Assembly (NCBI GenBank): GCA_025435555.1
Contig: JAIWWG010000085.1
Coordinates: 1 to 64,000 of the forward strand
DNA from: Chytriomyces cf. hyalinus JEL632
Lineage: Eukaryota; Chytridiomycota; Chytridiomycetes; Chytridiales; Chytriomycetaceae
Direction: 5' to 3'
DNA length: 64,000 nucleotides
In this document: piece by piece, positions 11,345-24,030 of the stretch
Layout: each line of letters begins with the position of its first letter
Position numbering within the stretch: position 1 is the stretch's first letter
Notes under the pieces: model-generated
What the model saw: the letters and a program-made list of their open reading frames with translations, nothing else
Databases searched by the model: none
Told to the model about the DNA's origin: nothing
Made by a program: the position numbers and the translations under genes

Positions 11345-14300
11345 ATGAGCTGGGAAACAAACAACAACACGTCGCGCGGTGGTGGCTGTGTGGCAGTGCG
11401 CGAGGGACAGAAGAGCTCACGGGATGGGAGCGAGGGAGGCGCCTCAGCTGGATGGGTCCTGCGCAAGGGTGGAGAGACGGACGACGAGGCAATCACCAGC
11501 ACCAGCAACTGCAAATCCGAACCGATACCGCTGATTGAGACGAGAGAGAACGGTGGCGGCATCGATGCTGACTTATCCATGTCTATGTCGGTGTCGATGT
11601 CTCTGTCCATGCCCGTGTCCAATTGCAAGGCGGGACCAGAGGGTCTAGCACCTGCCCTCACCAACAGCTCCAACGCAAGTCTCCGGCTGCTTGCCTCTCC
11701 CCGGGGTCGTTCGAACGTTGCATCGAATCTATCACGTTCTCGCAACACTTCGTTCCTGGGCTCACTCGGGAATCCTTCACATCTTCACAACGCTGGCAAC
11801 ATCGACAAGGACTCTCTGTGAGTACACCTACCCCCCTTGTCCCTCTCCCTTGCCCTCCCTTCTTTATTTGTCCTCGCCCGGTTGGTCACAGCGTGCTGTC
11901 GACGCTGCTCTAGACGTTTCACAAATTTTCTAGGGTTTCATCACTGAAGCACCCCCGGGGCTCTCCGGTCCCGCCCCTGCAAATTGATGCAATTTTTATG
12001 CACCTCCGTTCCCTGCGTTGCATTCCTGTGTGTTTGAAGCACCCCTGTCCTGCCTTGATTCTGCCCCTCCCCAACTCTTACTCCGCATTGGCATGACGCA
12101 TACTTACCATGATATGCGACCACTTGAAACAGAATGGCCATGGCCCTTTATTCCCGATCTCCGCTGATGGCATCATCACCATCTCGGGATCTCGAACACT
12201 TTGCTGGCCTGACAGACGCCTTTTGCAAGGACTTTGTGTGCTGCGGCATCAACATGGACAATCTGCATGATCTGCTGCAGCACTTTGAAGAATACCACGT
12301 GGCACTCAATGATGACATTGATTCCGACTCTGACCTCGAGGACACGAATGTCGACCCATTAGACTCTCGGCATACATCTCTTTGGGACTCATATGGTCGG
12401 AATCGCAACTTTAGCGACACCAACTCCAACAGCAACATCAGCAACGGAGGCAATACGTCTCTTGGTAATGCTCCTAATCGCAACAGCTCCATGAAGAGTG
12501 ATTCCTCTGTTGTTGAGGAATACTCTGACTCCCATCTGCATCTGCCATTCGCTTTCGAGTCACATCTCTCCGGCCCATCCAGCTCAACAGATCATGCGAA
12601 CTCCATGAACGGGCCGACCATACACCTTTCAAAACCAGGCTCCTACTCCAATTCTTTGTCATTTGCATCAAGAGGTCGTTCGTTCTTTAATAATGGGCCG
12701 TCCAGCTCATTTTCTGCCATGTTGGGAGGAAACAGTCACCGGGAGTCAACTCGCATGGAAGACATGGACAGTAATGATCAGACCCATAGCAGTAACAGCA
12801 GCAGCAACGCCAGCATATCCAACATGCTTTCTACGTCTCTTGAAGCACTGAGCATGACTGCACCCTGCAGGCAGGAGTCGTCCGCTGCAACAGCATTCGC
12901 ACCCACTTCACCGACCGATCTTTTCATGCGCGGTATGGGCAGCCCATCGTTTACTTTTGAAGCATTTGCATCACGGCCATTCCCTCAATCGTCTCCCACT
13001 GGAAGTGGTGTGAGCGCTCAGGCTGCCGGCGGTAATATTCCAAGTCCATCAAACTCAATTCATTGCAGCACTCCTCCACCCCTGCATCATGAGCTTGCCG
13101 TTGCACCCTCATCGTTGGCAGCAACATCAATTGCACGACCTGTTGCTTCGTCTGCTTCCTCAACGGCTCAGCCACTAGCCAAGAAAAGTCTTGATGCAGT
13201 GAAACCGGGGGTTGTTGTTGCTGGCGACAAACAGCGGCGACTGAATGATGCCTTGGCGGGTGCGGTGGCTGTCGCGGAAACTGCACATGACCAGCAGCAA
13301 CAACAGCATCAGCGACAACAGCAGCATGGTAACCAGCAAGCCAAAAAGCGGAAATTTGTCGGTTGTGCGAGTGGGTTGGTGGATTCTATGGATGTGGACA
13401 AGAAGTCAGCAACTATTGTGCTGCAAAGTGGGTCCACTGGCATGGAGATGATTGGTGGCCGCGAAGACGAAACCTTCGTGGCACAAAAAAAGAGAGTCAC
13501 TTCAGGCGAAGAGATGGCTGATGAGGAAGAAGTCCTGCAGCAAGGGCATGTTAGTCATCAGATTGCACAAGTACAAGAGCAGCAATTGACTGACTTTGTG
13601 GTCGATCACGACCAGCATGGGTCTGATGGTCTGAGCGCACTTGTTTCCTCTTCAAGCTCTGCTGCTACTTCACCTTCAATAGCTCATATGGTGCTGAACG
13701 CTTCAGCTCTGGGACTTGCTGCCACCAATACTCACTTCAAAAAACGGTCTCTTATGTCTTCAGCGTCTTTTTCTCCTATTGAAACCGATGCAGCCATCTC
13801 AAGCCAGCAACAAATCATCAAGTTTTCAGAGTTGAGCTCAGAAGCTATCGAGGCATTCCAGCAAATGACCCCCCAACAACAGCAAGATTTTATCATGAAC
13901 CACTTAGAACCAAATCAAATTGCGTTGCTGATGATGCTGGTTAACCAGGCATCTATGGGAGCCGTTCCTGAAGCTGCCCTACCGGGAGCTGTACCAGCCG
14001 CTACAACTGCCGTTGCCAGCCCTGACCCCGCTGCAGCCGTCGCTTCAACTAACCAGCCTAACCAGCCTGCAGCCACTCCAAATACGGCTTCTACCCCCGC
14101 CATTACATTAACCTCAGCTTCACCGACTGTTTCTACTTCAGCTAAACCTTCAGCGTCCAAAGGTACCGGCAAAGGTACCTCAACCCCGGGCGGCCCAAAA
14201 GCGGCCAAAGTCCCCAAGCCCGCTCCACTCAAACCTGGACGCGGCAACAATGGACCTAGAACTAAAGTGACTCAAAAGCAAACGCTGAAGCAACTGAAAG

Positions 14301-14833
14301 AGCAACACTTGCTGCAACAGCAACTTCTTCAGCAACAGCAACAACTACAATCCGGTTCAACTCTTGAAAGTGTACCTTCTTCAGCCGCTTCAACCGCCAC
14401 CGCGGCAGGTGCACCCATCACGCAAGAGCGAACGCCCGCAACCTCAACAGACGCTTCACCCAGCGCATCAGTCCCACCCTCTGACCAAGACACTGAAAAT
14501 GCAGCCGATCCATCCAAAGAAGGGCAAGAGGATGATCGTCCGTTCAAATGCCATCTATGTGACAAGTCTTACAAAAACCCGGGTGGAATCAAATACCACC
14601 TGAAACACACACACGGGATTGAGCATGTTTCGTTTAGCGATATGACGGATGCAGACCGGCCTTATCTCTGTACAGTGGAGGGATGTGGAAAACGGTACAA
14701 GAACCTGAACGGGCTCAAGTATCATATTGAGCACGCTCATGTTGCGCTGTTGGAAGGAGCTAATGCGGTTGCCGCTGGGGCGGAACCTGCGGGTGCTCTT
14801 TCTGGCGAAGCGACCGTAGAGTCTTCAGCCTAA
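11345..14833 (+). CDS. SFP1: Sfp1/JAZF1-like C2H2 zinc-finger transcriptional regulator
   Basis: Probable nuclear regulator of ribosome biogenesis and growth genes, as Sfp1 is in yeast. Two exons are inferred, 11345-11817 and 12133-14833, giving 1,057 residues; the junction supplies a Leu codon just before ATG 12134 and keeps frame. The N-terminal half has the family signature CKDFVCCGINMDNLHDLLQH followed by FEEYH (near residue 190), a degenerate Cys2His2 unit. The C-terminus carries two C2H2 fingers near residues 960-1030, with CHLCDKSYKNPGGIKYH and CTVEGCGKRYKNLNGLKYH. Between them are Ser/Asn-, Ala/Thr/Pro- and Gln-rich low-complexity regions, as in fungal activators. Translation could instead start at 12134 with the upstream exon as leader; the intact Ser-rich frame and matching phase favour the longer form. 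Confidence 0.85.
11818..12132 (+). other. Intron within the Sfp1-like gene
   Basis: Donor GTGAGTACAC at 11818 and acceptor AAACAG ending at 12132 delimit 315 bp rich in C and T. I see no reading frame or RNA gene in it. If transcription starts downstream it could instead be promoter sequence. Confidence 0.6.
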
Positions 14834-15377
14834 GGCAACACATGGGTGGCTGCTTCACATTCTTTTCCACTACGTTGGGAGCAGAACTTGAAATGAGCCG
14901 GGCAAAAAAACACAACACATTCAAACCAAAAAAAAAAAAAAAAAAAGACAGAGCAGATCTTAGTTTTCCTTTCAAAATTACTTTTCACTATTCTTCTTCT
15001 TTTCAGTGTGCTTGTTGATGAAAAATGAAGTTAGCAATTTTAATGATAAAGAAGTTTGACATTTTCAAAACTGCACAGTGCCACACTGGTCACACGCTTT
15101 ATTCTTGCCCCGTCAATTAAGGCGCAACAAAGCTCGAGGCCCCAGCAGCTTCAAGAAAAAAAAGCGAGCCGAAGAATGGTATGAAGGAGACAAGCCGTTA
15201 CGGACGATGAAAGACTGAAAAAAAAAATTAAGACTGCTACAGAACGCCAAGCGGATGCCAGAAACAAGGAACAAATATGTAGACGATCAAAAGAAAAAAA
15301 AAAAAAAGGATGGTGAGTGAGTGTGAGTGCGTTTGGGGATGACGTGATTTGTTTCGTTGCTTCTACTTGCAGCCATT
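14834..15377. other. Convergent 3' intergenic region with A-runs
   Basis: These 544 bp lie between the Sfp1-like stop codon and the stop codon of the minus-strand V-ATPase gene. They contain a 19-base A run at 14928-14946, further A-runs near 15220 and 15293-15307, and AT-rich sequence. It probably holds both 3' UTRs; I find no gene. Confidence 0.6.
14928..14946 (+). repeat. A19 homopolymer
   Basis: Nineteen consecutive A residues lie about 95 bp after the Sfp1-like stop codon. Because the run is in genomic DNA it is a microsatellite, not a transcript tail. Confidence 0.9.
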
Positions 15378-16439
15378 TTACTTGAAGTCTGGCACTTTGG
15401 ACGTCTGTTTATGAAAAAGTGTGTCAGGACCGTTGCACAGAACAAAGACGCAAAATGTTCGTACCATCAGAAGTCCAATAATCAGACCTAAATTTCGCCA
15501 AAAAGAACGTGATACACTTTTTTGTTAGAAGGCAGTGTGATGATATATATAATGCAGAAACAAGAATCAGTTCATTACCAAACAATCCAATGATGCTTCC
15601 GAAAATTTCAATAATCAGCACTTTGACGAACAGTTGACCATCTGCAGCGTCGGCCAGCGCGCATGTTGATCCAGTGATCCCCACAGCAACTCCACAAAAC
15701 ATATTCGACATTCCTACGGTGAGTCCCGCCCAGAAAAGAGCGTACCCTACAAGCGCGTAAAACGAAGATGAATACGTGGAGGAAGGACAACAACTAAAAA
15801 GAAAGTCAAACAAAGGAACGCACCAGCGTAGTATGAATCGGCATGAAATCTGCCCTCGGCGTCACCCGCCTTCAATTTTGAAGAAAAGACAATCGCCATA
15901 ATCAATCCGTAAATCGCCACGACTTCGCAAAAAATAACACTAATCAAGTTTTTGGTTCTGATTCTTGGAGTTCGTACGGCGCCTCCAATGATTGATGATC
16001 CAGTGATGAAAATGCCCCTGGTTGAATACAACGATCAATCCTGAGTCAAAAAATAATAAAATCAAGGAAAGGATCGGCACCATGCGGCACCGACTACTGA
16101 TAATCCAACGACAAAAGACGTGCCGAGCAGTGCCCACATGTACGGCGATGTGTCGAGGAGAAAGCGGCCGACATTAAACCACGCCCCGTTGCCAGTGAAA
16201 AGCACGTTAAGCGCGACGCATCCGGCTGAAAAAAGAGCAACATAGGCAATGAACGCAGACTTGGTGTAGAGCATTGACATTGGTCCTAGAATCGGCGGGG
16301 ACAGCTGAGAGTGTGTCGAGAGGGGGACTGCCGAGGGTGAAAGTGGCTGGAGAGAACGTGCAAAAGGGTTGGAGGCAAATAGAGCTGAATGGCTGCTGTT
16401 TGCTGTACTGGTGCTCTGTGCGTAAGGGAGCAGGGGCAC
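15378..16439 (-). CDS. VMA16: V-type proton ATPase proteolipid subunit c''
   Basis: Integral subunit of the V0 proton ring that acidifies vacuoles and endosomes. Exons, descending: 16439 (or 16280)-16081, 16017-15824, 15746-15579, 15487-15378. The protein is hydrophobic with several membrane helices. The family core is continuous after splicing: [50 protein letters not shown] and [17 protein letters not shown]. The middle-helix glutamates (FCEVVAIYG and IIEIFGS) are the candidate proton carriers. Starting at MSMLYTK (16280) gives 223 residues, close to the family norm. The upstream in-frame ATG at 16439 adds a 53-residue Ser/Pro-rich extension of doubtful reality. It lies on the same strand as, and downstream of, the tRNA methyltransferase gene. 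Confidence 0.93.
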
Positions 16440-16712
16440 GGACTCGGACGACGCTGGGTATGCGCTGGGATTACGCCGGTTGCGCGGTGTTGTCAGTGAC
16501 GATATTGTAACTGAGAAGAGGGAAGGCGCGTGTGGAGGACGTGTAGTTGGCGGTTGGGCTCGTTCTGAGACCTTGTTGTTTTTATCGAGATTTTCAAAGT
16601 GTTGTCAACTGCATCTCTGTAAATATTTTACCCCTCGTTTTTACTTTCTGTGTCAAGGCCCATCCATGGTCATGGACTTTTTATTTCCCATCAAACAGCC
16701 ATCGCTGGGTGT
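16440..16712. other. Intergenic region upstream of the V-ATPase subunit gene
   Basis: This 273 bp (433 bp if translation starts at 16280) lies between the methyltransferase stop codon and the V-ATPase start. It should hold the V-ATPase promoter. I see no gene or clear element. Confidence 0.4.
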
Positions 16713-19047
16713 TTATTCATCCTGTCTCTGCAACTCCATCACAAACTCACAGTGACTTGTGTGTGGAAATAAGTCAAAGGGAATTGCCCGCACAGGTCGG
16801 AAAGGACGTCCTTGGTACTTTTTGGACGTTGGGCGGCACAAACTAGGGAAATAAAAACATCAAATCCCAATGGTTAGAAAAGCGAATGCTAGCGCGTGGC
16901 ATATCATGTGGGTCACTCAACTCGACAAAGTTCGACATGGCAGCTTCGAAATCACAGCTGATGAACACCACCCTTTTGATCCCTTTGCATCCCCGAACGG
17001 CTTGAATCACAGCAGAATGAACGCCCACGCGAGGTGGATCTAACACCGCAACCACCTCATCCCCATTTTCAACATGCTTTGTAAACACTTCCCGCATTGC
17101 ATCTTCTACTTTGCTGCAAATATAGTGAACATTAGTTGCTCCTTGCATCCTGGCATTGAATTCGGCGTCTTTCACGGCATCTGCCACCATTTCAACCCCG
17201 ACAACGCGCTTCACGTTGGGTGCCATTGTCAGGCCGATTGTTCCTGTTCCACAACAGAGATCCAGCAAAACGACGTTGCTCGGTTTTTTAACTTCTTCTG
17301 AAGTGGTTGCTGCTGGCTCGGTTGTGGTTGCAGATGTTTCGCCGTTGGTGATCGCTGGAGCCGAGCCAGGGTAAGGTGCCGGATTGGCGCACCAGTCGCG
17401 TACGCGGCCGTAAAGCCCATTTGTGGCTGGCGTATTCACTTGAAAGAACGCTGTGGGAGAAATGCGGAATCTGCGGGAAATTGACGTATAAGTACGAGAG
17501 ACTTTCCGAAAGCAAGAAAACACGATAACGAACCTCAATCCAAGAAGTTCTTCAAAGATCACACCGTCGCCGAAAAGAATACGCATTGGAGCAGCCTCAG
17601 AAAACCCGTTGAATTTTCCATTCGACTCTTGCACAAGAAGTGTGGTAACTTTTCCTGAAGCCTGAAATTTCGTGCTGAGTGATTCAAGTTCCTTGGCAAC
17701 AACTTCGGCTTCGATATTTTCCGGATTGATTTGAATCAAAACCATCACTGACAAGAAATTTGTGATCAATATGAAGGCTTTTCCAGATGACATATGCATG
17801 GGAAGCAGCTTACCATCACCAGTGGTGTGTGTTCGCACTTGAACAAGCCTCCAAAACCCAGCTTTTTTCACTCTGTCATAGACATCGAGCTCAGAGGCAT
17901 TGATGAATTCGTGAAAGAAAGAAGCAACATCCTTGGCAGCCGCAGGCACGTTTTTGCACTCAGTTGGCGCCTGTACCATCTTCGATTAGATTCTTATCGT
18001 GCAGAATCATTTGCAAGCTTTCTTTACCAGCACGGTTGTAACACCATCTTTGTACATGCCCAACAAAAATCCGACCGACTTCTTCCCCTCCAAATCGAAA
18101 CCAACCGTAAATTCGCATTTAGTTCGGTAATCATCAATGACTGGGCTGGGAACTGTGTCTTCCAAAGGGCAAAGTCGTTGGCCCTTATGTCTGCACAACG
18201 GTTAGGGTTCCTTCTCGCGACACCCAAAAGCAAACGATCACTCACAAATCACGCAGATATGCCAAGTCCGCTTTCTTTTCTTCCGTTACGTCTCTGTGAT
18301 TGAGGAATCCCAAAAGATTCTTCTTCAAAGTTCCAAGTCCATTCTTAAACCGCGTCGATTTAACTTGCAGCTGCTCTTCATACGGCTTCCTGTTGCACGC
18401 AAGGACCTGTGAGCTGCAGCTACACCGAAAATAGTGTAGGAACAAACCTCCACAGTGGTGTGACTTGGTCGTTGATTCGTTCTTGAGGAGTGCGCGTGTC
18501 CTCCACTTCGTCTTCTTCTCTCTTACGCTTCCCACGATCGTCTCTTTTGTCCTCCCTCACACTCCTTTCTCCATTAGTATGCGCTCCGTCACCATTTTCG
18601 TCCTGGTCAATGCATTCAACGGCAATGCGGGTCGTTTTCTTCAATGTGAAAGCCTGAACAAGTGGAACGGCTTTTGCACGCGCAGCGTCACTCTAATCGA
18701 TGCCGCAAGATTCAGAATTTAGCTCGTTGACGGACATATAGAGAAAGAGCAATGCCGGGCACCTCAAAGAATATAGCGCCGACTTGAAGACCGTGAACCT
18801 TCTTGAGCTTCACAACACCCTCGATTCCAGCAGCATCGATTGCTTTCTTAATGTCGCGCTGCACAAGGTTCTTGTCCAGACCGCTGATCTTGAGCTGGAA
18901 CCGCTTCTTGCCGACACTGGTCTCAACTGGTCCATCTGTGCCGGCTTCTGTATCCACACGAGCCCGCTTCGTGTCAGGCTGGTCGTCAATAGAGTCAGCT
19001 TCGAGGAGATGGTCTGTCTCCTCGCGTTCGTAAAGTGCTTCTTCCAT
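16713..19047 (-). CDS. TRMT2A: tRNA (uracil-5-)-methyltransferase, TRMT2A type with N-terminal RRM
   Basis: Predicted SAM-dependent enzyme making 5-methyluridine (m5U54) in the T-loop of tRNA. Exons, descending: 19047-18763, 18692-18448, 18389-18246, 18190-18028, 17970-17814, 17747-17534, 17470-16922, 16842-16713; 628 residues. An RRM-like domain lies at about 45-120 (RFQLKISGLDKNLVQRDIKK), then a charged linker. TrmA-family segments follow: TPLWRKPYEEQL, LCPLEDT, YRTKCEFTVG, FRISPTAFFQVNTPA, the SAM motif LLDLCCGTGTIG at 471-482, LDPPRVGVHS, the putative nucleophile Cys575 (FISCDF), LCRPTSKKYQG and the base Glu618 in HTSHCE. Two introns happen to be in frame in genomic DNA (near 17780 and 17500), so a single-frame translation would wrongly include them. 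The last intron restores the canonical C-terminus. The usual SCNP motif reads SCDF here. Confidence 0.93.
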
Positions 19048-19135
19048 TTGTGCTCACAAAAAAAAATAAAAGAAACAAAAAAAAAAAAAAAAGAGCGACG
19101 CAGGAACTTGCACTTCATTTTAAAAAAGCTGGTTT

Positions 19136-19805
19136 TCACCACGACAACTTCTTCCTCCCTTTCAGCATCCTTCTAGCGAGACAATTGCGGCCTCCGATCG
19201 TGCGCAACCTCTTCAAGAACCCAAACTTGCGCTTTCGCTTCAGCACACTTGGCTGGTACTCCTGACCATACGTGACGAAACGGGTTTGCTGCCTGTAATT
19301 GTTGATGTTGAATTAGAAGCAGTATGCCAGGGCAACTGTTGGTTCGGATTCAAGCCATTGATCACAGCTGAAGCTTTCAACATTTCTGATGGTCAATCCG
19401 CGTCCCACTGCCAACTGTATGCATTGCAGATTTCGATTATTTCGATCGCGATCTTGATTCATATACATAGTCCTTCCCATTCCACAATGTCGCATGGTAA
19501 AAGAACCACATCGTTTCGTGTGTTGCAGCACTCACAGTTGGACAGGGCCAGCTAATCTGAAAGGCCCAGCAGCTGTTGTGGGTAATGCGCCAAGAGGATT
19601 CCGCATTGGAGATAGGAAAGGTGCTCTCGAAAGCAAGGACCTTTGTTTTTGGGAAGGTGGAGATGGGGATGCCAGGTTAGCAGCATGAACAAAGGTCAAG
19701 TGGACTGTACAGTTTCGATTCGATATCGCCCCAATTGACTCACGAGAAGGCTCGCGCTGGCTGAGCTTGTACCATCCGTTGAAGCGGTTGCAGAATGGAG
19801 AACAT
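19136..19805 (-). CDS. MRPL34: Mitochondrial large-subunit ribosomal protein bL34m
   Basis: Small basic protein of the mitochondrial 54S ribosomal subunit. Exons, descending: 19805-19744, 19640-19536, 19292-19136; 107 residues, all phases consistent. The N-terminus ([20 protein letters not shown]) is a plausible mitochondrial targeting peptide. The C-terminal exon contains the whole L34 signature: [39 protein letters not shown], then stop. No long single-frame reading frame covers it, so it is easily missed. It lies 88 bp upstream of the methyltransferase start, on the same strand. Confidence 0.93.
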
Positions 19806-19964
19806 GGGTGCCGTTTTCGCCTTTTTTTTTTCTTGGTGTGAGAATTTAAGTTTAACAGTTGGGAAGTTTAAAAAAGTGCGCGATGGGCGAACACACCAAA
19901 TGTCACTGTCGCTTTTCCAGCACCATATGGCAAACTTTATTCAATGGAGCCACATTTCTCAGCG

Positions 19965-21345
<1,381 letters not shown>

Positions 21346-21381
21346 AATTTTTTATGGGCTGAAAGCCGACATTGATTTTTA

Positions 21382-23081
21382 CTATTCACTTTCACTGCCG
21401 TATCCCCCTACCCCAACAAGCATTGGTACTGACTCTTTCGGATGCCGCTTTTCTGTTATGGTAACTTTCACAACGCCAGCTTCATAGTCATTCGATACGC
21501 GCTTGCGCTTCTGCTCAGCACCAGATTCTTCCGTAAACAATGTGTTTGCAAACGGATCCATGTGAATTCGCTTAGAGGTGGAGATTTTATCAACGAGACC
21601 ACTGCCCGAGGCTACTGCACTTTTTGAATTTACTTGTACTGGATTCTTGCGTGACGACGATGATTTCGCTGGTATTGATGATGCAGATGATGAACCAGAT
21701 GTGAAGATGGATTTGGACAAGACTGCATTCCGCAGTTGATTTTTGGACGATTGCTCTGTTTGTTTCACGCCTGTTTTTTCCAGTGGAGAAAAAAAGCTTT
21801 CAAATTAGGAAACTTTGCAAAGCGGTCTTTCGTGAGTTTCGTTTTTTGTTTCACCATATTCGATCGTTTTGGATATAATTTCGTCTTCTTTTGTCGGAGC
21901 CAAGACGTGTAGTAACAGATTATGCTTGTCACGAACAGCTGCAGAGTCTTGCGCTTCCGCTTCTCGGATTTTCTTTTCGGCCTGTTTTACAGGTTCAGTA
22001 CGAATGAGATGCGAAACGAGTCATTTTTTTGCACCCTAAACTTTGATCGAATTTTCTGCGATGCGGCGAAAGGGTCTTTCCACATTCGATTGTTGTACTC
22101 CTGCAAAAAAAAAGGTGACGTGAATTTTTCGTACGAATGGAGACATATCCAAAAAACATACCATCAATTCCGAGACAGCAGAGCCAGCTTCTTTTGCTTT
22201 CAAGACATCTTTATTCGTGTTTTCCAGCTTGTACATTGGATTGAGAAGTTTTTCCGCTTCTTCCTTGTCTACGTGCGAGCAATGTTAAAAATGGATTTTT
22301 CAGAAGATGCGTTATTGCCTAACCTTTGAGGGCCAGCGTTTCATTATCTTCAGGATCGTATTCTTCTTCACGCTTTCTGGCTCCCGATATAATGACATAT
22401 ACGGCATTCTGGCAAGCATCAAAAAACCAAATGTGGGTTGGTAACGTCAAGTTTCGAAAGTGAAAACAAAGGAACGAACCTTCGGGTCCGTGTGAATTTC
22501 CATCCAGCTGCTGCACAAATGGCATTTCATGCGAAATTGCCAAATGGGGGTCGAGTAGTACATCCCAACTTTCTTCTTTTCCGCATTGTATCGCACACCT
22601 TGTTTTTTTGGATGTATGGAATCCCTGTCAGAAAAAATAAAAAGCGCTGTTGCAGCACACCTTTTCCGATATGCTTTTCACATCCTAAACACCAAATACT
22701 GAACGGCATTTCGAATCTATCAAAGTTTGTTTGGTTTTCCCAAGAGTTTAAGAATTTTGCTTCCCCATGAGCGTGGAAGCTGAAGTTGAAAGGTTGCACC
22801 TGATGACAAGAATGCCCTGGTCCAATTTTCGAGCGCGATCTCTGAGAGGATGCTGCCCTACAAATGTATTGATGGAGCCCTGGTATAGGTGGGGCATGAG
22901 CAGTTGAGCGAGATGGATTGATTCGAATACGCAGACGTTAAGGGCAGAGCAAGAGCGGCACCTTCGAGGGATCCCAATCGGGTGGATAGTACTTGTTTGT
23001 CGCACGTCGTTCTAGCGCATGAGAGTATTAGGGTCAAGAATGTGTGACTGCGCGTGAAGTGGACACCAGCTCACCGGCCAT
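21382..23081 (-). CDS. YJU2B: YJU2B/CCDC130 (Saf4-like) splicing factor
   Basis: CWC16/YJU2-family protein acting in the spliceosome nucleus-wide. Ten exons, descending: 23081-23075, 23011-22962, 22879-22800, 22716-22661, 22598-22480, 22408-22324, 22268-22162, 22100-22035, 21981-21855, 21770-21382; 361 residues. The first coding exon is only seven bases (ATGGCCG). Conserved blocks are TNKYYPPDWDPSK, QHPLRDRARKLDQGILVIR, FEMPFSIWCLGCEKHIGKGV, RYNAEKKKVGMYYSTPIWQF, RMKCHLC and VIISGARKREEEYDP. The Cys pairs in WCLGC and CHLC form the family zinc site. The C-terminus is Ser/Lys-rich and disordered. QHPL in place of HNSHPL-type sequence is a small variation. Confidence 0.93.
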
Positions 23082-23187
23082 TTTTTTATTTTCAAAACTT
23101 TTAAAAACTGAGTGGGAATGAATATATGCAACATACGTTGGCAGCGACATTGACATTGGCCGGGATGTCTGCTGCACCATCGCTCTT

Positions 23188-23567
23188 TTACTGCTTGTGT
23201 TCTGGATCATCTTTTCGCGCCTCGTGTATCAGATCGTCAATCTTTTTTTCCTTGATGGCCCGCTGTGAGAGAGAGAAGGGTTCACATCCACAAGCCAGCA
23301 TCAGCGGATGAGGGCAATACGCACCCATACACACGCCTTGTAGGTTTTGAATAGCTCTTGGCATTCATCCGATACGGTTGCCTTCTTTGTTCCAGAGAAA
23401 GATCCCTTCAGCAGCTCGTCAGCGTACCACTTGTTGAAACACGCATAGTAGGCGTCCTGGCGAAGCGAGCAAGATATTCATATTGGGCTTATGTTGCCGT
23501 GTACCGGTGCTGGTGCATAGCCGATGCTTACCTTCAGGGGCGTGCATTCGGGTGACAAGCTGGCCAT
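23188..23567 (-). CDS. MDM35: Twin CX9C intermembrane-space protein MDM35/TRIAP1
   Basis: Small mitochondrial intermembrane-space partner of PRELI/Ups proteins, which shuttle phosphatidic acid to the inner membrane. Exons, descending: 23567-23532, 23456-23325, 23262-23188; 80 residues. Two CX9C motifs are visible, Cys8/Cys18 and Cys44/Cys54, within PECTPLKDAYYACFNKWY and DECQELFKTYKACVW. These are the hallmarks of this family and of Mia40-dependent import. The tail IDDLIHEARKDDPEHK also fits. There is no N-terminal presequence, as expected. It is invisible as one ORF because introns cut it twice. It is transcribed divergently from the ABC transporter gene. Confidence 0.92.
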
Positions 23568-23954
23568 TTTGCTGATAAATATTTACGCAAGTGAGAATAC
23601 GATGACGTGCAGTCGGTCGAGTTGTCCACGTCACTGACTGCTTCAGCAGCTTATTCCTCTCGGCATGATTCTGAGCATCTTTCGATTGGGAAGCAACTTT
23701 GAAAGTTGACACTTTGGCTGATTCCACCATCAAAGCAGAGCTGCATGCCATGTCAGAAGACTCCCTTGCCGTGCGATGATACTGACTCATTGGCCATGTC
23801 GGCCGCAATAAAACGAGACATGTTTGTGTGTGTCATCAAAAGAATCCGGCAACGTCAATATTATCTCTGCAGTCAACCAATCAATGACATGACGAGAAGG
23901 CCTTCGAAGGCAGGAGCACAGCGCCAACGAGAATCCCAATGTCATGGCATCCAC

Positions 23955-24030
23955 AGCAACAGCGCGCGCATTGCTCCAGCAGCACCGTGATCAGCACCAA
24001 CAGCACCAACAGCACCAGCACTTTGAGCAG
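23955..24030 (+). repeat. Imperfect CAG/CAC trinucleotide repeat
   Basis: The stretch contains repeated CAGCAC and CACCAA triplets (for example CAGCACCAACAGCACCAACA). It lies in the intergenic region and would encode Gln/His if read, but no supported gene uses it. Confidence 0.7.

Noticed and set aside
17229-17515. Alternative short genes within the methyltransferase locus
   Set aside because: The frames disappear once the 17471-17533 intron is removed and the TrmA core is continuous.
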